The notes beneath the pieces were generated by a model. It was not told the origin of the DNA, did no database searches, and saw only the letters and a program-made list of their open reading frames with translations. Source: JAJPHW01 sp963771505 (GTDB lineage Bacteria > Acidobacteriota > Terriglobia > Terriglobales > Acidobacteriaceae). Taken from it: a stretch of 64,000 nucleotides of DNA. The position numbers and the translations under genes are program-made. Shown here in pieces: positions 35,059-44,301 of the stretch (position 1 is its first letter; each line of letters opens with the position of its first letter). The stretch is taken from contig CAVYTO010000006.1 in the NCBI GenBank assembly GCA_963771505.1, forward strand, positions 248,001 to 312,000. Direction: 5' to 3'.

Positions 35059-36438
35059 TCAATCCGCGGCTTTTGCCGCTGGTTCGTTGCCGCGCATCCA
35101 GTATTTTTCCGCCACCGGACGCACCGCCAGGTTCGCGAAAAATCCGACTATCAACAGTCCGACCATGATGTGCAACACGGTCTGGTAAGCGCCGGCTTTA
35201 TCCACGCCGCGGTCAAGCTGATATTGCCTGATGTGGTTGACCAGCAGCGGCCCGAGCACTCCGGCTGTCGACCATGCAGTCAGCAATCGCCCGTGAATCG
35301 CGCTCACCTGATATGTGCCAAAAATGTCTTTCAGGTAAGCGGGGATTGTAGCGAAGCCGCCGCCATACATCGACAACAAAACCGCCGCCGTGCCAACAAA
35401 AAGCACGACGCTGTTCATGTGATCTGCGCCGGTGAGAGGCAGGAAGAAATATAATGCAGCCCCGACGGCAAAAAAGATGAAGTAAGTCGGTTTGCGCCCG
35501 ATGAAGTCCGAAACGGACGACCAGAGAAACCTTCCGCCCATGTTGAACAGGCTCAAAAGGCCGACGAATCCGCCAGCCGCCACAGGGCCGATCGTGCCCT
35601 TGAATAGATCCTGAATCATCGGCGAGGCCTGCTCGATGATGCCGATTCCCGCTGTCACGTTCATGCACAGCACGATCCATAACAACCAGAATTGCGGAGT
35701 GCGGAATGCAGTGGTGACATCCACGCTATGCGTTGTGATCAGCGCTGATTGCTTCGCCGGAGCGGTCCAACCTTCCGGCTTCCATCCTTCCGGCGGAACC
35801 CGCACCGTGAACACTCCAAACATCATGAACAAGAAATACAAAGCGCCCATCACCAAAAACGTCTGGCCCACGCCTAAATTGGTGGAAGTGCGAAAGTGCG
35901 CCATCAGCGAAACCGCGAGCGGCGAGCCGATCATCGCGCCGCCGCCGAAGCCCATGATCGCCATTCCCGTGGCCAGTCCGGGACGATCGGGGAACCACTT
36001 GATCAGCGTGGACACTGGCGAAATGTATCCCAGGCCCAAGCCGATTCCGCCGATGATTCCGTAGCCGAGAAAAATTACCCACAGCTGGTGCCAGACCACG
36101 CCGAAGTAGGACACGAAAAATCCCAGTGAGAAACAAACGGCGGAAGCGAACATCGCTTTGCGCGGTCCCGCGCTCTCCAGCCACTTGCCGAATAGCGCCG
36201 CGGACAATCCCAGCATGACGATGGCGAGCGAGAATATCCACGCGATTTGCGGCTGCTTCCAATCGCCCGCCGCAGGTTTCGTGATACCGATCAACTGGCT
36301 GAGGGGCAGTTTGAAGACGCTGAACGCATACACCTGGCCGATGGCCAGATGAATTGCCAGCGCCGCGGGAGGAACCAGCCAGCGGCTGAATCCGGGTTGC
36401 GCGACTGTTCGTTCGCGATCGAATAATCCAGATTCCAT
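35059..36438 (-). CDS. OFA-family MFS transporter (oxalate/formate antiporter type)
   Basis: A 459-residue transporter with about 12 membrane segments. Landmarks: IHLAIGQVYAFSVFKLPL, IIGGIGLGLGYISPVSTLIKWFPDRPGLATGMAIMGFGGGA, FNMGGRFLWSSVSDFIGRK, and SAIHGRLLTAWSTAGVLGPLL. The OFA family carries monocarboxylates and dicarboxylates, including oxalate/formate exchange. Start ATG 36438 has AGGAGCTGAC upstream; an ATG at 36468 is less likely. The small subunit follows in the same operon. Confidence 0.88.
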   Translation of the reverse strand: MESGLFDRERTVAQPGFSRWLVPPAALAIHLAIGQVYAFSVFKLPLSQLIGITKPAAGDWKQPQIAWIFSLAIVMLGLSAALFGKWLESAGPRKAMFASAVCFSLGFFVSYFGVVWHQLWVIFLGYGIIGGIGLGLGYISPVSTLIKWFPDRPGLATGMAIMGFGGGAMIGSPLAVSLMAHFRTSTNLGVGQTFLVMGALYFLFMMFGVFTVRVPPEGWKPEGWTAPAKQSALITTHSVDVTTAFRTPQFWLLWIVLCMNVTAGIGIIEQASPMIQDLFKGTIGPVAAGGFVGLLSLFNMGGRFLWSSVSDFIGRKPTYFIFFAVGAALYFFLPLTGADHMNSVVLFVGTAAVLLSMYGGGFATIPAYLKDIFGTYQVSAIHGRLLTAWSTAGVLGPLLVNHIRQYQLDRGVDKAGAYQTVLHIMVGLLIVGFFANLAVRPVAEKYWMRGNEPAAKAAD

Positions 36439-36884
36439 GTCAGCTCCTGGTAAGCATTCAAGTTTCATCTAGCCGAGCGTCGCATCCGCTTATATCACTT
36501 CTCATCCCCGCGACGAGCGAGAATGAGGAAATGCATGTAGGCATCAGATGCAAACCCTTAGAAAAGGTGCTTCGCCTTTTATTCTGAACTTCCCGATCGC
36601 ATCGCTGGGCCGAGATGTCACAGCAACGCGCTCACATACAGGGATGTGAACCTCCGTCGCCGACATAATTTGCATATGTCACAACGCTCTCACTCCTTCG
36701 CGCAACCAAGTGAACGCTCAAAAGAACGATCACTCCCCCGGGAAAAACAAATGTGGACCGCGCAATCCGATCAACCTCTCACTTCGTACACCGAGAGTAG
36801 CGACCCGACAGCAGGCAGAAAATTGTTTTGTTAGGTTACTCGCGTACGGGCTTCCCGGCGCGCAAAACGAACGAGGAGACCATC
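36439..36884. other. 446-bp divergent intergenic region
   Basis: Holds promoter space for the OFA gene (minus) and the ferritin-like pair (plus). A small hairpin AAAAGGTG-CTT-CGCCTTTT lies at 36562-36580. No persuasive coding frame or known riboswitch was seen. The long plus-strand leader before 36885 could hold regulation of the ferritin-like genes, but no motif is recognisable. Confidence 0.4.
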
Positions 36885-37943
36885 GTGGATAAATTGCAAC
36901 AGCTCATCGATAAAGCGTTTTCACGGCGCAAGTTCATGGCCGGAGTTGGCGGGGCCGCAGCCGCGACCATGGCGACGAGCCTCGTCGGCTGCGGAGGCAG
37001 CAGTAGCTCGAGCGGATCGCGCGGCAGCGGTGGAACAGGTGGCAGCGGAAGCTTCACCGACACCGACGTCCTGAATTTTGCCCTCAACCTCGAATACCTC
37101 GAAGCACAATTCTATTTATACGCAGCTACCGGACAAGGCCTGGCCTCTGCCGATACCGCAGCCCCTACCGGATACACCGGTACCTACACCGTGGGTACGG
37201 TGACGCCGGGAAGCGCTGCCATCGTTGCCGGACTTACCACACAGCAGCAGGACATCATCAACGAGATCGCTTATGAAGAGCAGGAGCACGTGCGGTTTCT
37301 GCGCACCGCGCTTGGATCGGCGGCGGTTCCCATGCCTTCGATCGATCTTTCATTCTTCGGGCCGCTGGCAATTGCAGCCGGAGTGACTGGCCCGACCTTC
37401 AATCCTTTTTCCAGCTTCGACTACTTCCTCGTCGGCGCTTTCATTTTTGAAGACGTGGGCGTCACTGCCTACGCCGGCGCCGCTCCGTTAATTACGGCAG
37501 CGGGTGTAGCTGCAGGATATCTCACCGCCGCCGCAGGCATTCTGGCGGTCGAGGCGTACCACGCAGCTTACGTTCGCACCGCCATTACAGGCAGTGCGAT
37601 CATGGCTGGCTCTGCCACGGCTTATCCATATATCACGGTCGCCAATCAGGTTGCCGCGTTACGCGCAACACTGACAGTCGGCAACTCGGGAGCGCCCAGC
37701 ACAGCCTCTGGCAACACTGGCGTTGCGGGTTCCAGTTCCTCGGTTGAAACGAACCTCACCCTGCCGGCAACGACTGCGAGCGCGAGCGCGATCGTGGCGG
37801 CCGACCCAACCAACGCACTTGGCTTTGCCCGCACCGTCAATCAGGTCCATCACATTGTTTACGGTTCGGCCACAGTCGGCGTTGCCAAAGGCGGATTCTT
37901 CCCCAATGGCACCAACAGCATATTCGCAACTACAACAGCCTAA
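36885..37943 (+). CDS. Exported ferritin-like (desiccation-related, Ferritin_2) protein
   Basis: A 352-residue protein. A Tat-like leader (SRRKFMAGVGGAAAATMATSLVGCGG) also contains a lipobox-type LVGC. A Gly/Ser linker follows, then the ferritin-like bundle: DTDVLNFALNLEYLEAQFYLY (metal-ligand Glu pair), IAYEEQEHVRFLRTALG (E-x-x-H), FIFEDVGVTAYAGAAPLI and LAVEAYHAAYVRT. This is the Ferritin_2 / desiccation-related Pcc13-62 family. GTG 36885 is the likely start, with GAGGAG upstream. It sits 23 bp before a paralogue. Confidence 0.82.
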   Translation: MDKLQQLIDKAFSRRKFMAGVGGAAAATMATSLVGCGGSSSSSGSRGSGGTGGSGSFTDTDVLNFALNLEYLEAQFYLYAATGQGLASADTAAPTGYTGTYTVGTVTPGSAAIVAGLTTQQQDIINEIAYEEQEHVRFLRTALGSAAVPMPSIDLSFFGPLAIAAGVTGPTFNPFSSFDYFLVGAFIFEDVGVTAYAGAAPLITAAGVAAGYLTAAAGILAVEAYHAAYVRTAITGSAIMAGSATAYPYITVANQVAALRATLTVGNSGAPSTASGNTGVAGSSSSVETNLTLPATTASASAIVAADPTNALGFARTVNQVHHIVYGSATVGVAKGGFFPNGTNSIFATTTA

Positions 37944-37966
37944 GCGGCAGAGGACGGAGAAATCTT

Positions 37967-39028
37967 ATGGCAACCCAGGAAACTGAAATTCTCGATAATG
38001 TGATTGTCAAGAACCGCCGCAAAATTCTCGCTCTGAGCGCGACGGCATTGGCTGGAATGGTTTTAAGCCGGGCTGAGTTTGCCCGTGCGGCAACCACCTA
38101 CAGCGACACAGACATTCTCAACTTCGCCCTGAACCTGGAATTTCTTGAGGCGAACTTTTACTATCTCGCAGCTTTTGGTTGCACGATTGACCAACCTAAT
38201 CAAGCCGCTCTCACTGCTGGCGCGCCGACTGGCGGCATCCCGATCTCAGGCTCGGTGGGAATCCCGGGAACGGTATCTGGCGGAAGCCAGGTCCCCTTCG
38301 CCACCATCGAAGTGGGCTCTTACGCGACCGAGACCGCAATTGAAGAAGGCAAGCACGTGCTGTTTCTCCAATCGGCTCTTGGCAGTTCGGCTGTCGCGCA
38401 ACCTTCCATCAACCTGGGTACGGCGTGGCCCGCGCTCGCGACCGCGGCAGCCATTCCTAACGGTTCGGCTTTCACCCCATACGATAACGACAACGACTTC
38501 CTCGTTGGCGCTTATGTATTTGAGGATGTAGGCGTCACGGCCTACCATGGCGCGGCTTCCTTGCTAACCGCATCGGCAAACCTTTCCGCAGCGGCCGCAA
38601 TTCTTGCGGTTGAAGCGTACCACGCCGGTCTTATTCGTACCACGATCAACAACATCGATCCCACGAATGTGAGCATCGGCAGCTATACCAACTTGATTTC
38701 GACGCTCCGCGCAAATCTGTCACTGGCCGCGTCGCCTGTGACGCTTACGCCGGGAACTGCGGCGAATCCCTACGACTCCAATCCGGACGACTACGGGTTG
38801 GCAAACTTCACCACTCCTTCAGGCTTGGGAGCAGCCGGCACGATCGGCACTGCCACTCGCATCACCGACGCCGACCCGACCAACGTGATTGCTTTCGCCC
38901 GCACCACCACTCAGGTGCTGAACATCGTTACCGGTGGCGGCGCAGTAAGTAACAACACCGTCGTCACTCCGGCTGTGGGAATCTTCTTCCCCGCAGGGTT
39001 GAATGCCGGCCCAAACGGATTCAAATAG
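37967..39028 (+). CDS. Exported ferritin-like (desiccation-related) protein, paralogue
   Basis: A 353-residue paralogue of the previous gene. The leader is Tat-like (NRRKILALSATALAGMVLS). The bundle has DTDILNFALNLEFLEANFYYL, AIEEGKHVLFLQSALG, VFEDVGVTAYHGAASLL and LAVEAYHAGLIRTTI, so the metal-binding Glu and His positions are kept. Extracellular or periplasmic location is inferred. Together with its neighbour it may protect the envelope from iron or drying; neither role is shown by sequence. A strong terminator follows. Confidence 0.82.
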   Translation: MATQETEILDNVIVKNRRKILALSATALAGMVLSRAEFARAATTYSDTDILNFALNLEFLEANFYYLAAFGCTIDQPNQAALTAGAPTGGIPISGSVGIPGTVSGGSQVPFATIEVGSYATETAIEEGKHVLFLQSALGSSAVAQPSINLGTAWPALATAAAIPNGSAFTPYDNDNDFLVGAYVFEDVGVTAYHGAASLLTASANLSAAAAILAVEAYHAGLIRTTINNIDPTNVSIGSYTNLISTLRANLSLAASPVTLTPGTAANPYDSNPDDYGLANFTTPSGLGAAGTIGTATRITDADPTNVIAFARTTTQVLNIVTGGGAVSNNTVVTPAVGIFFPAGLNAGPNGFK

Positions 39029-39043
39029 ACTGCAAGAAATACA

Positions 39044-39086
39044 AGCCCGCCTCATCGCATAGCTGGCGACGAGGCGGGCTTTTTTC
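39044..39086 (+). terminator. Intrinsic terminator of the ferritin-like operon
   Basis: AGCCCGCCTC (39044-39053) pairs with GAGGCGGGCT (39071-39080), a perfect 10-bp stem, followed directly by a run of T to 39086. It sits 16 bases after the stop codon at 39028. Confidence 0.88.
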
Positions 39087-39097
39087 TGCCGCGAACT

Positions 39098-41464
39098 TTA
39101 CCTCTTCGTGCTCCCTGTCCCCGGATACACTCCCATAAAGCTGAGCGTGTCGCCGCCTTCAATGAAAGTTTCAAGCTGCGACTGAGTGTACGTCTGACCG
39201 CCAGCGCTCGTGTAAGTTCGATTGCGAGGCTGGTAAAGCAGTCCAGTCACCCGCCCTTGCACGGTGCCACGCGAGATCAAGTCGATGTTTGCCGCACTCG
39301 CCTGCGATTCGAGAGTGGCCCAATCAGTCTGTTGCTGCTGCCCACCCACATTTGCGGAAGTCAGGGTAATGGTGAACCCGACCGCCGGCGCGGTCCCCGA
39401 GTCGAAACATTGCATGTACGAAACAATGTCGATTTTCTGCTGGTTCGTGTAACCGCTGAAGAGGTTTTGATTCATGAAGTCGGCCAGGGTCGAAAATGTT
39501 CCGTCATGAAGGAAGCCGAATCCGTCGATGCTTTGCGCATCGTGCAACGTGTAGAGCTGCTTCTGGTACATGTTGCGCAGTTCGGGAACTTTCATGGGCT
39601 GAGGCTGGAAGTTGGCCAGAATGTTCCGGTTCGAGCCCGGGCCGGGATTCGCCGTGTGGCAACTGATGCACGTCGAATTCGGCTGCGTGCCGGGAATATT
39701 TGTGTAATCCCGCAGGCCTGCAACCGGGCTTCCGCCCCCGAATGAATTGGGCAGGCTGCGATCAAGATTTTCGTTTGGATTAGGCAAGAACAGCAGGGTG
39801 TTGATGAACGTGGTAAACGTGTTCATGTCCTGCCCGGAAATCTGCGAATTACCCATAAGCGAATCGAAGGTCGCGTTGAACGCTGCGAAATTCGGCTGCT
39901 CTCCGCGCCAATGATATGGCGAAAGGTTCAGAAGGCCACGCATCGTCATGGTTGTCATGGGGCCTTTCATGGGATGGAACTCGATCAATTGCCCTTTCTC
40001 GAATTCCCGCTTCACAGTTCCGCTGCGGTCGCCCAGATTCCACGCCAGATGGTCCATGTCGCCATCCACATGGCACGAGGCGCAAGCTCCGGTTCCGTTG
40101 CCTGAGAGTTTTGCGTCATAGAGAAATCCTCGGCCTTGCTTGACCGTCTGCGGCGTGGGATCGGTCCCCGCGGGAATTTCGAGCGACACCGACATGCGCG
40201 ATGTGTCGATCACTGAAATTGTGTCGGTTAGGCGATTCATTGAGTAAAGAATGCCGGCAGCCGCGTTGAGAGCCAGGCCACGCGGACCGCGCTTATTCTT
40301 AGGGTCGGAGTGCGAACCCGAACCGGTTGGGGACAATTCGGCAAACGATAGAACATTGCCGTTCGTATCCACCCGCGCCACGCGGTCGGTGCCAAAGGCT
40401 GCGACGTACATGAAGGTTCCGCTCGGGTCGAACAATACATTGGAAGGTTGCGCCAGCGCCGTGCTGAGCGCCTGCGGGTTGGGCAGAAGGTTGTAATTGA
40501 TGTTCGGATTCAGGTCGATTGGCGTCACGTGCCCGCTGGATGCCTGAATGCGGGTAATGCGGTTGTTGACCCAGTGGCCGCGCAGGTTGGGCTCGAACGC
40601 TGTGAGGTTCAGCGCGTCAGTGTTGCCGACGTAGAGATCGCCGGTCGTTGGATTGACGTCCAGACCGAGATTGATCGTTCCCACGCCTGAGTAATATCCG
40701 GAAATCGAAGGCGACGAACCAGTGCGGATCGCAACCACGTCGTTGTCCGGCATGTCGAAGGTTACATACTGACGCCATTGCGGATCGTTGGCCGCAATGA
40801 TCAAAGACACTTGCGGCGGCGGCGGCAATTTTGGATTCAGCGGCGGCGGCGGCGGTGGAGCAATCGACGCCGGAATAATCGTGGATGCATTGCCTGAAAT
40901 CGCGAAGGCCGCATATACGGTATCGCCATCCGGACTGACAACCATCGCGCGCGGACTGCCGCCATAGACCGGCAGAGTCGTTACCAGCGCATGCGTCTCG
41001 GTGTCGAAAACATCGATCGCATTCGACCTCGAACAACTCACGTAGGCTTGATGAGGACCGGCGAAAACGACGTCCATGGGTTCGAGCGCCGTGGAAAGTG
41101 TATCGATTACGATGCCCTTCGACACAGATACCACGCTCACGCTATTCGACACCTGATTGACAACCCAAATTTCATCGTCATTCAGCGAGTTCACCGAAAC
41201 CGGTCCAACGCCCACAGGAATTTCAGCGACCAGCAGCGGGTTGTCGGGCTTAGATACATCGAACACTGATAAAGAATTGTTGGGAGTGTTCGTCGCAAAC
41301 AACCGGGTCGTGTCCGATGAAATGCGCACCGGATTGGTTTGCGCAGGCTCGAAGTTTGCAACCGCTGGCGGCGGTGGAGCGGCCGCTGTGGTGGGAAGAA
41401 AAAACATGCTGATAGTGACGGCAAGAAACATTGCCGCCACGAATGCTGGCTTGAAACGCTCCAT
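39098..41464 (-). CDS. Secreted YVTN-propeller / cytochrome c peroxidase-like fusion protein
   Basis: A 788-residue exported protein. Signal peptide (AAMFLAVTISMFFLP), then a YVTN-type propeller (TRLFATNTPNNSLSVFDVSKP, EIWVVNQVSNSVSVVSVS, AYVSCSRSNAIDVFDTETHA) to about residue 430. Two haem c sites follow, CASCH and CISCH, in a di-haem peroxidase (MauG/CcpA)-like module with GPMTTMTMRGL and MKVPELRNMY. A Pro run (APPPPPPLNPKLPPPP) splits the propeller. It probably moves electrons in the periplasm. Start ATG 41464 has GGAG upstream. Confidence 0.83.
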   Translation of the reverse strand: MERFKPAFVAAMFLAVTISMFFLPTTAAAPPPPAVANFEPAQTNPVRISSDTTRLFATNTPNNSLSVFDVSKPDNPLLVAEIPVGVGPVSVNSLNDDEIWVVNQVSNSVSVVSVSKGIVIDTLSTALEPMDVVFAGPHQAYVSCSRSNAIDVFDTETHALVTTLPVYGGSPRAMVVSPDGDTVYAAFAISGNASTIIPASIAPPPPPPLNPKLPPPPQVSLIIAANDPQWRQYVTFDMPDNDVVAIRTGSSPSISGYYSGVGTINLGLDVNPTTGDLYVGNTDALNLTAFEPNLRGHWVNNRITRIQASSGHVTPIDLNPNINYNLLPNPQALSTALAQPSNVLFDPSGTFMYVAAFGTDRVARVDTNGNVLSFAELSPTGSGSHSDPKNKRGPRGLALNAAAGILYSMNRLTDTISVIDTSRMSVSLEIPAGTDPTPQTVKQGRGFLYDAKLSGNGTGACASCHVDGDMDHLAWNLGDRSGTVKREFEKGQLIEFHPMKGPMTTMTMRGLLNLSPYHWRGEQPNFAAFNATFDSLMGNSQISGQDMNTFTTFINTLLFLPNPNENLDRSLPNSFGGGSPVAGLRDYTNIPGTQPNSTCISCHTANPGPGSNRNILANFQPQPMKVPELRNMYQKQLYTLHDAQSIDGFGFLHDGTFSTLADFMNQNLFSGYTNQQKIDIVSYMQCFDSGTAPAVGFTITLTSANVGGQQQQTDWATLESQASAANIDLISRGTVQGRVTGLLYQPRNRTYTSAGGQTYTQSQLETFIEGGDTLSFMGVYPGTGSTKR

Positions 41465-41699
41465 TTTGTAAGACTCCTGCGAACGGATTCGGACAGGACG
41501 AGGGATCGGGGTGGCGCCCCGGATTGCAAGAATCTTACACCGTAAACTGGTGGCAATGCGGCAGATACGCCCATTTTTCCTGCACACAAAAGTACATGGG
41601 AGCCTTCATTGTGAGATAGGGCTTTGCGGCCCTAGCTGATCGGGAGAAGAACTGCTCAAGTCTCGGCCGCGTAGTTCACCGGAAAGCATCGAAGTCACG

Positions 41700-42455
41700 A
41701 TGGGCGAATTGGTCCGAGTTGGGTGCGCTGGCTGGTCCATTCGCAGCGACAATGCCAAGCATTTCGGGCATCTCGGCAGCCATTTGGAACGGTATGCGGC
41801 CGTTTTCAACTGCTGCGAAGTCAATTCGTCATTTTACCGGCCGCACAGAACCTCAACCTGGGAGCGATGGGCCAACTCCGTGGCTGAAGACTTCCGCTTC
41901 TCCGTCAAGGCTCCGCGCGCAATTACCCACGAAAGCGGGCTTAATGGTTCCGAAGTTCAGCTGAAAGACTTCCTGCACCAGATCGGCTTCTTGCGGGAAA
42001 AGCTCGGTCCGGTGCTCTTTCAACTGCCGCCGAAGCTTGCATTCAATAACGCCGTAGCTGCAAAATTTCTTGCGCTCCTGCGAAGGTCCTATTCAGGCGA
42101 TGTCGCATGGGAACCGAGACACCCCAGCTGGTTCGGTGACCAAGCGGAAGCTTTGCTTCGTGACTATAAGATTTCGCGTGTCATGGCCGACCCGGCTTGC
42201 CATCCAAACGCTTCTGAACCCGGGGGCGATCCCGGAATCGCCTACTTCCGGCTGCACGGCTCGCCGCGCATGTACTACTCCAGCTATACAGACGCGTATC
42301 TAGAACAGCTCTTCGACCGGATGATCGACCTCACAACATCCGCGAAGGTGTGGTGTATTTTCGACAACACCGCCGAAGGCCAAGCCGTTCGTAATGCGCT
42401 GTCGCTGGCTGGCAAGCTCGCGGGGTTCGCTTGCACGGAGCGAGATGTCATTTAA
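41700..42455 (+). CDS. DUF72 (YecE-family) protein
   Basis: A 251-residue TIM-barrel-like protein of the DUF72 family: VGCAGWSIRSDN at the start, YAAVFNCCEVNSSFYRPHR, FRFSVKAPRAITHE, LGPVLFQLPPKLAFN, VAWEPRHPSWF and IAYFRLHGSPRMYYSSYT. The molecular role of DUF72 is not established. Length and motifs are normal. It precedes a lactonase-like propeller gene by 11 bp, so they may form an operon. Confidence 0.9.
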   Translation: MGELVRVGCAGWSIRSDNAKHFGHLGSHLERYAAVFNCCEVNSSFYRPHRTSTWERWANSVAEDFRFSVKAPRAITHESGLNGSEVQLKDFLHQIGFLREKLGPVLFQLPPKLAFNNAVAAKFLALLRRSYSGDVAWEPRHPSWFGDQAEALLRDYKISRVMADPACHPNASEPGGDPGIAYFRLHGSPRMYYSSYTDAYLEQLFDRMIDLTTSAKVWCIFDNTAEGQAVRNALSLAGKLAGFACTERDVI

Positions 42456-42466
42456 ACTCGTTCGAC

Positions 42467-43663
42467 ATGCACAAAACTTTTCGCGTGCTCATTTCCTTTG
42501 GTTTGATCGCAATTTCGTTCGGACATGCAAGCGGTTCGGGAAATGCGCCCGAGCATGTTCGCGGCAATCACTATCTTCTTTATGTAGGCACCTACACTCG
42601 CGACGAGCACGCGCACCCTACCGGCAGCAAGGGCATTTACGCGTTCCGGGTGGACGAGAATACATCCCCGCCCACGATCACTGCTTTGGGGTTGGAGGCT
42701 GAGTCTTCTAATCCATCGTTTCTTGCCGGCGATTCCTCTGGGGGTCACCTGTATGCGGTCAATGAGCTGTCGAAGTATGAGAATTCCGCGAGCGGCGCGG
42801 TGACCGCGTTCGCCATTGATCGCAAGTCCGGCAAGCTTCGCCTACTCAATGAAGTGGCCTCGGGCGGCGCCGATCCTTGCTACATTTCGCTCGATCGCAT
42901 GGGGAGATTTGCGCTGGTTGCGAATTACACCGGAGGAAGCGTAGCCGTTTTTCCGGTACAGATAGACGGCAGCCTCGGCCCACGCGCGGCATTTGTTCAA
43001 CACCTGGGCAAGGGCGCACGTCCCGACCGGCAGGAAGGCCCGCACGCACACTGGATCGAAACCGCCGCGGACAACCGTTTCGCCGTAGCCGCCGATCTCG
43101 GACTCGACAAACTTATCGTCTATCGCTTTAACGCGACGAACGGCTCGCTTTCCGCCGGCAAACCGGCATTCGCCAAGCTCGCGGCAGGCTCAGGCCCTCG
43201 ACACGGCGCGTTCACGCCAAACGGACGCTTCGCGTACGTGGTGAACGAACTGAACTCGACGGTCGTCGCTTTTTCTTACAATGCAGCTCGAGGCACTCTG
43301 CGCGAGCTGCAAACTGTATCCACTCTTCCTGCTGGCTTTTCCGGCGCAAACGACACGGCGGAAATTCATGTGCATCCGAACGGGAAGTTTTTGTTCGCGA
43401 GCAACCGTGGTAACGACAGCATCGCTGCATTTGCGATTGGCGATAGCGGAAAACTCAGGCTGATCGGCCACTTTTCGACTCAAGGGAAGACGCCGCGAAA
43501 TTTCGAGATCGACCCCAGCGGGCGCTTTCTGTTCGCGGCCAATCAGGACAGCGGCAATGTCGTCGTATTCGCGATCGACCAAAACATCGGAAAACTCACT
43601 CCAGCTGGACCGTCGTTGACCGTGCCATCCCCAGTGTCGCTGCGGTTCCTGCCTGCGGAGTAG
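42467..43663 (+). CDS. Secreted lactonase-family (6-phosphogluconolactonase-like) beta-propeller
   Basis: A 398-residue protein with a signal peptide (VLISFGLIAISFGHASG) and a seven-bladed propeller of the lactonase family: YLLYVGTYTRDEHAHPTGSKG at the start, ASSGGADPCYISLD-type turns, ARPDRQEGPHAHWIE, GSGPRHGAFTPNGRFAYVVNEL and GKTPRNFEIDPSGRFLFAANQ. E. coli Pgl (YbhE) has the same fold, but export makes a pentose-phosphate role unlikely; a lactone or surface-sugar substrate is possible. Start ATG 42467. Its stop almost touches the converging DUF202 gene. Confidence 0.87.
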   Translation: MHKTFRVLISFGLIAISFGHASGSGNAPEHVRGNHYLLYVGTYTRDEHAHPTGSKGIYAFRVDENTSPPTITALGLEAESSNPSFLAGDSSGGHLYAVNELSKYENSASGAVTAFAIDRKSGKLRLLNEVASGGADPCYISLDRMGRFALVANYTGGSVAVFPVQIDGSLGPRAAFVQHLGKGARPDRQEGPHAHWIETAADNRFAVAADLGLDKLIVYRFNATNGSLSAGKPAFAKLAAGSGPRHGAFTPNGRFAYVVNELNSTVVAFSYNAARGTLRELQTVSTLPAGFSGANDTAEIHVHPNGKFLFASNRGNDSIAAFAIGDSGKLRLIGHFSTQGKTPRNFEIDPSGRFLFAANQDSGNVVVFAIDQNIGKLTPAGPSLTVPSPVSLRFLPAE

Positions 43664-43664
43664 T

Positions 43665-44090
43665 TCAGTGCACTATCGCTTTGTGCGTTATGAGTAGGTA
43701 GGCGGCCAGCGCGAGTCCGAAGCTCATGATGAGCACTCCGACCACCGTCGCCAGCGTTGTGGCAGGGCGAAATTCCCCCTCATCGATTCGCCGTCGGTTG
43801 ACGTGATAGCGTTGCATGCCGATGAAGATCAGCACAACGCCCAACACCATCGAGACGATTCCCATATCCAGTGAAAACCCCGTCGATTTTACCTTTGCAC
43901 CGCCAATATCGCCGATCTGCTGGAGCGCGAGCGCGAAGCGCCCGATGGCGAATCCGAAAACGATCACGCCGATGCCAGTGCGGAGCCAGGCCAAATAAGT
44001 CCGTTCATTGGCCAGATGATCGCTGGTGAGCCGTGGCTTGTCGGTTTGACCGGCTGTGGAGTTTTGCATGGTCGCGGCTGCCTCTGGCAT
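43665..44090 (-). CDS. DUF202 (YidH-family) membrane protein
   Basis: A protein of about 141 residues with three membrane segments. The family signature is HLANERTYLAWLRTGIGVIVFGFAIGRF, followed by GIVSMVLGVVLIFIGMQRYH and ATVVGVLIMSFGLALAAYLL. Function of DUF202 proteins is unknown. ATG 44090 or ATG 44069 is the start; the latter has GAGG about 11 bases upstream. It converges with the lactonase gene (1 bp gap). Confidence 0.82.
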   Translation of the reverse strand: MPEAAATMQNSTAGQTDKPRLTSDHLANERTYLAWLRTGIGVIVFGFAIGRFALALQQIGDIGGAKVKSTGFSLDMGIVSMVLGVVLIFIGMQRYHVNRRRIDEGEFRPATTLATVVGVLIMSFGLALAAYLLITHKAIVH

Positions 44091-44145
44091 CTTAGCCGGT
44101 TTTCGAGGGATTGGTGCATCTTGGCTTGCCCAACGCCTACTATGC

Positions 44146-44191
44146 GAGGAGATCCTTCGCTCCGCCTGTAAACGGCTACGCTCGGGATGAC
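44146..44191 (-). repeat. Dispersed GTCATCC...GGATCTCC repeat, copy 4
   Basis: Read on the minus strand: GTCATCCCGAGCGTAGCC, then CAGGCGGAGCGAAGGATCTCC. It lies just upstream of the DUF202 start, inside its leader. Confidence 0.6.
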
Positions 44192-44301
44192 TCCTGTCGT
44201 CGGCTTCGCGGGCGGCCACACCTGAACATGCCCGCGCTGGCGCATCTAATCCTCAGCCGCTAGAATGGTGGATTCTCTTTGCTTATCTTTCAGGAGTGCC
44301 G

